DNA from: Tremella fuciformis
Lineage: Eukaryota > Basidiomycota > Tremellomycetes > Tremellales > Tremellaceae
DNA: 64,000 nt
Direction of reading: 5' to 3'
NCBI GenBank assembly: GCA_032768795.1
Contig: CP136491.1
Location: 2,170,001-2,234,000 of the forward strand
Shown here: positions 55,110 to 64,000 of the stretch, in pieces
Layout: every line of letters starts with the position of its first letter
How positions within the stretch are numbered: the first letter of the stretch is position 1
The notes under the pieces: generated by a model
Database searches by the model: none
What the model saw: the letters and a program-made list of their open reading frames with translations, nothing else
Told to the model about the DNA's origin: nothing
Position numbers and translations under genes: made by a program

Positions 55110-55605
55110 TTGCCATATGGTCGACCGTCGCCCAGATCTGCCCGCTTACAGCCAGGAATCTCGACGTGAGCGCACTCCTCCGCCGAGCTAAACCACTAAA
55201 TGACGTTCAGGTCTACGGCGCGCAGGCCGACGACCGCGGTTCGAGCGGCAACGACTATAATGAAGCAATCTAGACCATTTTCTGGTTGGTCTCGCAGGGG
55301 CGAATAGGCAATAAGATGAGCCCGGAAAAGAACCGATTGACTGTACACACAAGTCACATGCATCACGTCTTACCTGTCGTGTGTTTGCGACTGTGCCCCT
55401 CGACCCTCTGTCTCGTCTCAAGAAGCGTCCATACGTGGTCTTGAAGATAAGACGTCGTTGCTCTCGTGTTGATGACGATGTGTCGGCCGCGGTTGCCACC
55501 CACCGCATGACCGCGAAAAGTTGACTTGTCATTTTGACCTATCATCCTGTTGTTCCGTTCTTCTGCGACTTGACTTCCGAATCTGAGCTGATTGCGATCG
55601 GCAGC
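55110..55605. other. Intergenic region before MDL1
   Basis: About 500 bp without a supported gene; open frames on the minus strand here have no recognisable content. It should hold the 3' end of the upstream gene and the MDL1 promoter. Confidence 0.5.
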
Positions 55606-58305
55606 ATGGGGTCAGTGGGGCTGGGGCCGGTGTGGTGTTTCCGCTCGAGACCCGTGCAACGCCTACTGATATCGTCGATGGGCAAGCCGAGGCTGAGCCG
55701 GAACTTCCACCCTACTGGTCCGGTTCATCCGATCCACACCTTTAGTCGACAGCACTGTTCCAGAAACCAGAGCCGTAGCAATGTGGACAGCTCCAGCAGA
55801 TTCGGCAGCGTCAGATGGCGCCGACCTGCACTTCCGCGTGATGCTGCCCCGCCTCACCGCTCGATAACACGGCACAGTTCATCCCCTCCTCCAAGCTCTA
55901 CCCCTTCGACCATGAGCGTGAGCCGTCCAGCAGAAGCCCGACCCGATGAGCCCCAATCCCTTCTCACACGGATATCGACCTTCTTTGCCGTTTCGTCGCC
56001 CCAAGACTCGGCAGGAGAGTCTACCTCGACCTCGGTCGCGAAACTCCTCAATCTGGCCAAACCTGAAGCTAAAAACCTCGCGACCGCGATGGGCTTGGTG
56101 CGCTGCTCGGGAGACGAAGAAGAATTGACGTCAGCTGACGAGAAGCTATTCGTGTCAAGTGCAGTGTCAATGTCTGTGCCGCTTACGATTGGAAGGCTGA
56201 TCGACTTTTTCTCCAAAAAGGAGGTGAGTGTGTCCGTACCGTTCAGGAAACGACACGGATCTTTAGGCAACTTTCTTCGGCATGTCTTTCACTTTGGCGG
56301 CCTCCTTGCTCGCTGTTGTGTTCTGCGTGGGCGCTTCGGCCAACGCTGGACGGGCTATCATCATGCGTTTGTCCGGTCAGCGCATCGTCGCTCGAGTCAG
56401 GTATGCTAAACATACGTGCACTCCAAAGCTTATGACAGAGCCGCCGCGTATACCGCTACTCTGCGCCAAGAGGCTGAGTTTGCCGGTCGATCTGCTGGGG
56501 ATATCGTCTCTCGTCTCAGCGTTGACTCGGGTATCCTCGGTGATGCAGTCACCAACAACCTCTCGGACGGGCTGAGGTAGGCAAGACACTGGTCTATTCC
56601 GGAGATCCGACTGACGCACAGGGCGCTCATCACATCGATCGTCGGCATTGCTGCCATGTTCTGGATATCGGCCAAGTTGACGGCCGTCATGCTCTGCGTT
56701 GTTCCGCCGATATCCCTCGGCGCGGTGAGCAGCCGATTTGAGACAGGGATGCTCCAGTTGACATATAGGTATTTTACGGCCGATACCTTCGAAAACTATC
56801 CAACCTCACCCAGGAGGCCATTGGAGAGATGTCCAAGGTCATCTGAACGGCTCCGTGCGATGCTGGACTAACTGGTAGACGGCAGAGGAGAAGCTCAATG
56901 CGTTCAAAACAGTCTCGGCATACAACGCTCAGCCGCTTGAGACGGAGTTATTTGAGAAAAAGGTCGATGCGATCTTCCAACTAGCAAAGAAGGAGTCTTA
57001 CATGACGGGAATCTTCTGGGGAGCCAGTGGTCTGACCGGGAATCTGGCCATGCTCTGCTTGCTGAGCTATGGGGGCCACCTTGTATCGATAGGAGAGATC
57101 ACTGTGGGCAATCTGACCTCGTTGCTTTTATACAGCGCGTGAGCCATGTACACGGAAGTAGAGTATAGCTGATGATTCCTAGTTATGTCGGAGGATCTCT
57201 CTCTGGCCTGACGGGCTTCTTCACGAACCTTATGAAGGGTCAGTCGTCCATTTCGGGTCTCATGTTTCCGCTAACACATAGGCGTCGGAGCTGGCACAAG
57301 GGTCTTCTCGCTGCTTGATCGACAATCTTTGATCCCTCTGGGCGTGGGCAAGGAACTGCCTGTCTCGCGTAACGGGCCTATCCGCTTCGAGGCCGTCAGA
57401 TTTACTTATCCCTCACGCAAAGAGGTCGAAGTGTTGCGGGGTTTGAGCTTGACCATTGATCAGGGAACAAGTGTCGCGCTTGTGTGAGTGTTCGACGGAA
57501 ACATGTCCAAGCTGATCATCAGTGGTGCCAGCGGAAGCGGCAAGACTTCTGTCCAACAGCTCATCACTCGATTCTACGATCCAGACTCAGGCAGAGTGAC
57601 GTTCGACGGGGACGGTGAGCTGTCGTCTCGACAGCCACAAACTTAATTGACGACTAGATATTCGTGACTTCACACCTGAATCATGGCGAGCTCGAATCAG
57701 CGTCGTGTTCCAGGACCCGATTCTATTTGCGGGGACGATAGCGGAAAACATTGCGTACGGCTCGCCAGATGCCACACGGGAAGAGATAGAAAGGGCGGCG
57801 AGGGACGCCAATTGCGACTTTATCTGGAATCTCCCTCGAGGCTTTGACACCATCAGTGAGTCGATCCGCATGGAGCAGCCACGGCTCATTTGCAGTCGGA
57901 AGGACGTCTCTATCAGGTGGGCAGAGACAGCGGATATCGATTGCTCGTGCTCTGGTACGCAAGCCGAGTATCCTACTGCTTGACGAGGGTGAGTTTGGGC
58001 ACAATGACAAGAAGTCCTGCGGCTGACTGCCAGCGACGAGTGCGCTCGACTCGACATCTGAGAATGCTGTGAATCGGGCGATCGACACGATCATTCGAGA
58101 ACAGAATATCACGGTCATCCTCGCCGCGCACAGATTATCCAGCGTGGCCAGGGCAGAGAAAGTAGTGGTGTTGGAGAACGGGGTGATCAGTGAGGAAGGG
58201 CGATACAGCGTATTGTCGAGGCAGGACGGCAGCCGGTTCAGAGCATTGATGGCGGCGCAGCTGTTATTGGAGAAGGCAGGGGACAAGGAGGCGAGTATGT
58301 CCTGA
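55606..58305 (+). CDS. MDL1: Mitochondrial ABC half-transporter, MDL1 type (728 aa)
   Basis: Exons: 55606-56097, 56146-56223, 56267-56400, 56439-56576, 56622-56724, 56769-56837, 56879-57138, 57183-57238, 57282-57483, 57523-57614, 57658-57855, 57896-57988, 58034-58305; twelve introns of 38-48 nt; 2187 nt in frame. The N-terminus is rich in Arg/Ser and nearly free of acids, as in a mitochondrial presequence; ATG 55678 is an alternative start. The ABC membrane domain includes [31 protein letters not shown] and [10 protein letters not shown]. The ATPase domain has Walker [10 protein letters not shown] (57524), signature LSGGQRQ (about 57915), Walker B ILLLDE followed by ATSALDS across the last intron, and H-loop AAHRLSSV. 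The family exports peptides or other products of the mitochondrial matrix. Yeast Mdl1 is of similar size. Mdl2/ABCB10-like naming is possible. Confidence 0.88.
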
Positions 58306-58446
58306 GCAGCAGTGGCATCTAGCATTTGGAAATATGCATTGCATTGACAACAATGGGCCCGGCGACGCCTAGGTAGAACATGGTGACGACCACGGATGAC
58401 AAATGACAGGCGACAGGTAACAAAAGCCAAGAAGGGAGACACCAAA

Positions 58447-59967
58447 TCACAGCAGAGAATGGGAGGATGTAGTCGAAATGGGACTAGCCTCGTCGTCCTC
58501 TGGGAAATCTACAGACGCTGCGGGATCGAGGAGAGGCGGACTATCCAGCTCCCACTTGTCCCACTTGCCCCTGCAGAGCCAAGCCATCTTCACGTCCCTC
58601 ACCCGCCCCCTGACCTCCTCGGCCCGGCGGGCTCCACGTTCCGCGCTCCGGACGACGTCGGCCATTCGACCCAGACTTGGCCGATCAAGGAGATACTGTC
58701 TCATCCTTGCCCACTGCGACTGTCCGAGCGCGCCCACGTCCCCAGAGGTATGTCTGACCACGAGCCAGACCACCTCTTCCGGGAGATCCAGAAGGGGAAA
58801 GGGGATGCGTTCGGGGGCCTCGAGGACGCGGGCGGCTGTCGTCTCTGCCGACGCGGGTTGTGCATGAAGGATCACTCGACCCGGTGCGAGGACGCGGAGG
58901 GCAGATTGCTGCGTGCGCCGCGTGAGCTGTCTGTTACGGAGCAAGAGACGCGGGAGGCGGTCGTGTACCTCGTTGGAGAGTATGCGGCTCTCGGCCTGTT
59001 GTGCAGAGCAAGATCCAGCGGGCGTAGAAGTATCTGACGAAGGGGAGCCGAGGGCCTCGCGTTCGGACTGGGATTGCGACTTGGCATCGTTGGCAAGTAA
59101 ACCGAGCTGGCGCAAGGTGAAGTTGGACGTCTCGATGGTGTCGAGGATACGCCGTACGCAGGCCGCCCCAAGGGAATTGCCGTGCAGCTCGAGCAGGGCG
59201 AGGTTTCGACTGCGAGGCGATGAGAGGTATCGCGCCAGAGAGGGGATGATTGACGGGCCGAGGTCGCAGGCGGAGAGGTAGAGTTCGGCGAGCGCCGGCG
59301 CATGGAGGGTATCGAGCAGGGTTGTGAGCGAGTCGGGGAGCATAGACTTGTTGTTGGTCAGCGAGAGGGTGGTCAGAGTTGACGAGGACAGGGAGTGGAG
59401 GATGGAGGGTAGATTGTGTCGGAGCTGCGGATGAGCGACCGAGCGACCTGTCGCTACGCCTCGCGATGCCACGATGTGCGAGACACGAGTCAGGATAGGG
59501 AGCCTGAAGAGCAGCTGGGTGGAGCGGGAGAGACCAACCAACCTCGATGTCGTTCGCCTGGAGATAGACTTTTCTCAAGCACACGTCCTTCTTCGCATAC
59601 GCCATGACTCTGTCCAACGCCTCGTCGTCGATGCCGTTACACCCCAAGTTGATCTCTGACAGGCCCCACACTGCCTCAGGAGAGGAATACCGACTGCGAA
59701 GTACAGATAGACCTTTGAAGAGCGTTTCGACGCCGTCGAGGCCGAGGAGATTGTGGGAGATGTCGAGGCGATGGATCTGGCGGGTGACCAGGGGTAGGAT
59801 GCGCAGCGCTGGCAGTGAGCGCGAGTGCGCGCAAGCAATGTCAGCATTTGCGATCGGCGAGGATGAGGTCGAAGTGAAGAAAGACTCGACTCACCGCCCT
59901 CGTCACCCACGAAACCATGATCCGGAAGGCAGACGAGATCCGTATTGGATCTCAGGACGAGGGCCAT
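58447..59967 (-). CDS. Leucine-rich-repeat protein (about 438 aa)
   Basis: Exons on the minus strand: 59895-59967, 59543-59808 and about 58447-59424. The first intron is 86 nt. The second is 118 nt in the model that keeps LRR phasing (ANDIE joined to LRHNLPSILHSL); a 28-nt intron is the other frame-compatible choice. The N-terminal half has ribonuclease-inhibitor-type repeats: HRLDISHNLLGLDG, LSEINLGCNGIDDEAL, LRKVYLQANDIE, LTTLSLTNNKSML, LAELYLSACDLGP, LALLELHGNSLG. The C-terminal half is Arg-rich, with a predicted helical part DVVRSAERGARRAEEVRGRV. Such repeats bind proteins; no enzyme motif is seen. It converges with MDL1 (141 bp apart) and diverges from ALG14. Confidence 0.75.
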
Positions 59968-60169
59968 CTCGCAGCTGGCACTGGTACGTGGGGAAAGATA
60001 TGTGTGAAGCAAAGAGAGAAGGTATCGTTGTCGGTGGCCCGGTGGTCAGCGCTACTCGGTGGAGGTTCGGCGTCGTGCGGGGTTCCATGTTTTCCGACCA
60101 AAGCCACAAGTTGCCGTTGCTGCCTGGCCAGCCTGGTCTACTAAGTCGGCATGACTCCGCGATGATAGT
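59968..60169. promoter_or_regulatory. Shared divergent promoter region, LRR gene and ALG14
   Basis: 202 bp between two divergent ATGs (59967 minus, 60170 plus). No clear TATA box. Confidence 0.5.
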
Positions 60170-60937
60170 ATGACGGCACATCCGCTGGTTCTCGTCGTCG
60201 TTGGGGCAGGGGCTTTGCTCGCCATCCGCTTGTACCTCGTCCTGCCGCGTCATGATCGTCCTGCCAGACGGCACAAAGACGAAAAGTGCTCGCTGGGCGT
60301 GTTTCTCGGCTCGGGCAAGCAACGCCCTCCTTGCATGTAGAGGGCAGAGCTGAGTCGCAGGAGGCCATACGGCCGAGATGATTGCTCTTTTATCCGGCGT
60401 AGACAAGTCGCGGTACACCCCGAGGACCTATGTGTATTGCAGAGGCGACAGCATGTCCGTGCAGCTCGTCTCGGATCTCGAGCAATCCCAACAGGCATAC
60501 AGTCTCCTGGCACTGCCGAGAGCGAGACGAGTGGGCCAGAGCTGGATCTCGACACTCGGCACCGCCCTCTGGACCCTCTTGTGGGCGGTTCACTATACCT
60601 TCTTCGTTCCGCTGCGCGCGCGACCGAGTCAGCCGTGGGTGGACGTGTTACTTGTAAATGGACCTGGGACGTGTGTTGTCCTCGTCCTAGTGATGTACAT
60701 ACGCCGGGTGAGCCGCTCGCTACGCGGGGCCTTGCAGACCTTGAGGGTTGATTGGGGTTTGACGCTCAGGTTCTCGGTCTGCATTTCACGCGTATCATCT
60801 ACGTCGAATCGTTTGCCCGCGTCAAGTCTCTGTCCCTTTCGGGCAGATTGCTGCGCCCGTTGGTGGACACGTTTGTGGTACAATGGCCAGGAGCGTCTGA
60901 GGGGGACCAAGTGACATATCGCGGGTGGCTCGTGTGA
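60170..60937 (+). CDS. ALG14: UDP-GlcNAc transferase membrane subunit Alg14 (219 aa)
   Basis: Exons 60170-60314, 60361-60707, 60770-60937; total 660 nt in frame. The first intron is of the GC-AG class (GCAAGC donor at 60315) and the second is GT-AG, 62 nt. The protein has one N-terminal membrane segment (PLVLVVVGAGALLAIRLYLV). The family motifs follow in order: GSGGHTAEMIALLSGVD (spanning intron 1), YTPRTYVYCRGDSMS, PRARRVGQSWISTL, LLVNGPGTCV and IIYVESFARVKSLSLSGRLL, then FVVQWP. Alg14 anchors the catalytic Alg13 at the ER membrane, and together they add the second GlcNAc to the dolichol-linked oligosaccharide. The length is normal for the family and nothing is missing. Confidence 0.93.
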
Positions 60938-61001
60938 CCTCTCGTGTGAGGCACATGCATCAGAATATCTGCATCGCGACCGGACAACAATACGGACTGA
61001 G

Positions 61002-62698
61002 CTAGACGGTAGCTAGAATATCGCGCAGGATACGCTCGACCCGACGCCGTTTATGCCTGGGCGTCTTGCGCCCCTGCATCTCCCTCTCAATGTCCACTTC
61101 CAGTCCAGATCCTTGACCTGCTGGCAATCCGCCGCTTGACGAAGAATGATTGACCAAACGCTCCGCGCCGCCTTTCAGTAACCACATGATGTCTTGGCCG
61201 TCATCGCGCCACTCGACGCGATGGGCGACGCAGCCCTCGAACACACCGGCGACATCTCTTGGAAGGGCATACCAGTCTTCCAACGGCTCCTCCTTCAGCT
61301 CGACGCCCTCAGTCGCTCCGCCACCATCCGCCTTTGTGGAATCATCGTGATGCTGGCCCGATGCGTGGCGCTTCGCCATAGCCGCCAATTCCAAGAGGCT
61401 TGGCTGCTCCCCTGCCTCCCTGCCCCAGGTGTACACGCCACCTCTTCCACCTCCAAGACTGAATCGATCGCGCTCTGCGCATTCTCCGGGGTCGTCGAGT
61501 ACCGTCCTCCACCCCCGTGGGAGGGAGAAAGGACGCGAGAGGAGCCTGTGTGCTCGCGCAAACTGCGGTAACAAATGAGCGAATCGAGCGGTTAGAGTGG
61601 ACGCTAGGCGGGGGTGCGAATTGATCGCCGAAGCGAGGTTGGACAAGTGTATCTCGAGAGGAGGGCGGATGTGCGTGTAGGGGAGTAGCTGGCGGAGGTG
61701 GTGTATATAGTCGGGCGGTATGGGCGAATCCCCTGGGGCGAATGATGATTGGGGGGGAGAAGGGAGTAGAGCAGCGGATGTAGCGAGGGAGTAGGCAAAT
61801 TGATCCACCAGCCAGCCGGGACCGCACTTTGTGTTCTGGTCTCGTACCCAGATGAGCGTAAAGTCAGAAGGGAGGGCGTGGTCTTGAGCACCAAGGCGAA
61901 CCTTGCGGCTTGTGAGCATGTCGACGAGCTTGATCGTGCTGGGGGAATTGGTGTCTTCTAGCCCGGTCACAATGAGTGCCGAGGCTAGCGTATGGTGCGC
62001 GTCCTCATCATCAAAAGTTTCGCCATGTCCGTCTGACTGCGATACATTCTCCCGGAGCCCCGAAGGTGTATCGCCTCCCAGAGATATAGACACTGCGGAC
62101 TGCCTCGCACTGATGTAGACGCTCTGCTCGGTCCGGCCACTCCTGCCGCTCTTTGCGCTCTTCGCGCTGAGTATGGTGTTTGCGCGTGATCGGGGCCGAC
62201 TACGGGCCTGATCGGGCACCGACAAGCAGGACGGTGGTCGCTCATTCGGGTTTGCTGAGGGGTACGACGGGCGACGAGAATGGTACATCATCCGAGCGGA
62301 GAGGTCCGACGGCTCAGAGCTTTGGTCGAGGTGGAGGTGGGCAGTCCTGAGGCCAAATAAATCACTGCAGAGCTGAACAGATGTCAGCTTGCAAGCCAGA
62401 CCGAGGAGGCAAACGTGGGAGGGCGCAGGGGAGGGTCAAGGTAGGAGGAATGTCACGAATGTAGAATGTCCTCACTTACTGCTCTCACCACGGCACCGAC
62501 ACGGAAAAGGTCGTCATCCTTGCCCGACGGTTTGACGTCCAGCAGGAGCCCACCGCAATGTACGATCCGCACCAACAACAGCGCCGCAAGCACATCTGCC
62601 AAGCCTCCGGTGGGAGAGAATGACCATCCCGGTCGGACTGACTCGATGTATTCCAGGAGTCGAGGGAGGAAGTGTGGCGTGCCGGGTTCGGGGATCAT
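61002..62698 (-). CDS. Conserved-looking protein, possible AAA+/Mg-chelatase-like (529 aa)
   Basis: Exons 62480-62698 and 61002-62372 on the minus strand, with one 107-nt GT-AG intron (branch GCTGAC), both frames joining at phase 0. Start ATG 62698 (MIPEPGTPHF) is the first in frame; an earlier exon is possible. The middle is Ser/Arg-rich and disordered. Two parts look folded: SPSTIKLVDMLTSRKVRLGAQDHALPSDFTLIWVRD and YTHIRPPLEIHLSNLASAINSHPRLASTLTARF. The second resembles the helical lid after the ATPase of magnesium-chelatase-like AAA+ proteins, but I see no Walker A, so the match is weak. The C-terminus is basic (KTPRHKRRRVERIL). It converges with ALG14, 64 bp apart. Confidence 0.65.
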
Positions 62699-62831
62699 CC
62701 CTCGCGTCCGAGAACGAGAGTGCTGGTCGACAAACTCTACATGTGATCAAGACGGGCAGGATGTCGAGCTTCAGCGTCAGTCGAAGGCTTGAATGGGTCG
62801 CCTGATAGATAGGCGCTCCATAAAGTCCCAA

Positions 62832-63372
62832 GTTTCAAGCTTAAGCATGCCTAAATTTGCCCGATCTCATTGCTCTCGTCGCCACACTTTGTTCTCAAGC
62901 CTACAGATCGCTAAGCATTACAGCTACTGGCTTGAGGGTTGGCACTCACACCCATTAAGTAGCCTGTGGAACCCAAAAATTTCGGGCTAGAAGCCTGAAG
63001 GAAGTCTGCAACCTGAGATACCAAGGTCGCGACGTCGTTAGGGCACCTATTTCGGAGGCGGCCGACTTTGCGGTACACATCCTGGCTTCCTATCATGACG
63101 GGCATGACACTCCAGCCCGGTAGCCCTGTCTTAGGGTGCCAATGACCGCACACAGCCAATCTTTGACCGCACCCGCCGGGAACTCATGCAGCCGCTCTTG
63201 ATACGTGCACACCTTTTCCAGCTGAGTCATCTCCCCACAAGCCACTGCCGGCAGATATAGACAGCCGCAGCAATAATGCCAACCTCTCAATTTCGGTTCC
63301 AAGTTCGCGGCAGGTGCGACCTCGGGTCGAACTCTCAACGTCGTCGACAAAGGCGGAGCCCATTGTCCGAAC
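62832..63372. other. Region without a supported gene
   Basis: Open frames of up to 114 codons on the minus strand (63093-63437) show no recognisable motif or consistent splice structure. Confidence 0.45.
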
Positions 63373-63847
63373 ATGACGATGCTGCGGCGGGCCTTGTCGT
63401 TGGACGCAGAACCTGAAGCGAGCCTCGAGCGTCTCACGTCCGCCCTTCGTCAAACTCAGCTGTCCACGCCACCCGAAGTGCTTTTTCAGTGCCCCCTGGC
63501 GAGCTGTCGCGAGCCCTCGACCGGTACCAGACTGGGTAGAAGCACACCTACCGGGGCGGTGTCAGCAGTAGCATCATTTGCGACGCGAAGACCCGAGGCA
63601 GTATCGAGGCGCTCGAGTTGGGTCGTCAGATATGGATCCGCCCGGCAAGGCGCTTCTCGCCGGACTTTGTACTGAAGGTGTATGGTGTGACAGGCACCTG
63701 AGCTGGGACTCGGCATGCCGCGGCTCATTTTCGCATGTAGTGTATTGGGAGTCAGACGGGCGCAAATGTGTCACGGTGATTAGGGAGGCTTCTCAAGACA
63801 AGGTCGAGCGAGATGATAAATACAGCAAGCCAAAGCAGACGCAGTAA
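63373..63847 (+). CDS. Poorly resolved gene at the right edge
   Basis: A plausible start at 63373 (MTMLRRALSLDAEPEASLERLTSALR) and a coding-like end are visible. The end reads YRGGVSSSIICDAKT, GSIEALELGRQIWIRP and RRFSPDFVLKVY. Then comes a GT-AG intron (donor near 63681, acceptor CATGTAG near 63728) and YWESDGRKCVTVIREASQ, with a stop at 63845. The parts do not join cleanly: an in-frame TAG sits near 63535, and I found no intron that removes it convincingly. It is either a gene whose exon I misplace or a decayed one. I do not recognise the family. Confidence 0.35.
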
Positions 63848-64000
63848 ACGGAGCACAAGGGATATTGACAAAGTAGCAGTGTGGTTAGCGAGACCCTGTT
63901 GTACCGCGACTGCTTATAGGGACGTGGCCTGACGACGATCAGAGCTCACGGCGCCGCAACTTCCCGCCGGAGCGGGGTTTGATGGCCTTTTAGGAGCCGC
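63848..64000. other. No feature seen
   Basis: 153 bp to the window end without supported content. Confidence 0.4.

Noticed and set aside
59515..59542. 28-nt intron in the LRR gene
   Set aside because: Frame-compatible, but it is very short and the extra residues break the repeat spacing; the 118-nt alternative keeps it.
63093..63437. 114-codon minus-strand frame near the right edge
   Set aside because: No motif or splice-supported extension; it overlaps the better plus-strand candidate.
1..64000. CRISPR arrays, rRNA and tRNA genes
   Set aside because: No spaced repeat array, no rRNA-like sequence and no cloverleaf with conserved boxes was seen; the only tRNA-like sequence is the copia primer-binding site.

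Overview
The window is fungal and very probably from a basidiomycete. The genes carry many introns of about 35-120 nt with GT/GC...AG borders and CTRAY-type branch sites. There is a Crypton, a chromodomain Ty3/gypsy element and copia elements, and the single-copy genes at the right end are eukaryotic. No bacterial features are present. A Tremellomycete-like yeast is my guess, not something I can prove.

Layout. (1) 1-39198 is a nested stack of eight copies of one Ty1/copia family (named A-H here) with 150-153 bp LTRs. Matching 5-bp target duplications let the stack be unpicked: G (+, dead) contains H (+, dead, cut by the window start), a foreign 631-bp solo LTR, and F (-). F contains E (+), E contains B (-), B contains A (+) and C (-), and C contains D (-). 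With the inserts taken out, A-F each keep one full gag-pol frame of 1341-1349 codons. A and D are uninterrupted. (2) 39199-40966 is repeat-rich spacer with a 152-bp solo LTR and a 562-bp miniature LTR element (TRIM, - strand). (3) 40967-49872 is a nearly intact chromovirus (772-bp LTRs, gag, pol, chromodomain). Between pol and its 3' LTR it carries an antisense gene of seven exons. (4) About 49.9-53.1 kb is a Crypton with an intact five-exon tyrosine recombinase/GCR1_C gene. (5) 53.3-64 kb is host-like sequence: a small cysteine-cluster protein, a small Gly/Gln-rich protein, a mitochondrial MDL1-type ABC transporter, an LRR protein, ALG14, an unnamed 529-residue protein and a poorly resolved gene at the edge.

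How the parts relate. The copia stack records successive self-insertion: D is the youngest layer on its branch, and G the oldest and the only visibly decayed host copy apart from H. The TRIM and the chromovirus share LTR ends and the same self-priming layout, but with different primer/PBS sequences that each match internally, so the TRIM is probably a non-autonomous partner. The chromovirus antisense gene and the intact gene at 53277-54087 both encode short proteins with a Cys-x2-Cys...Cys-x2-Cys cluster. In the host part, MDL1 and the LRR gene converge, the LRR gene and ALG14 diverge from about 200 bp, and ALG14 converges with the 529-residue gene. All exon models were made by eye from splice signals and frame, and none was checked against transcripts or databases.
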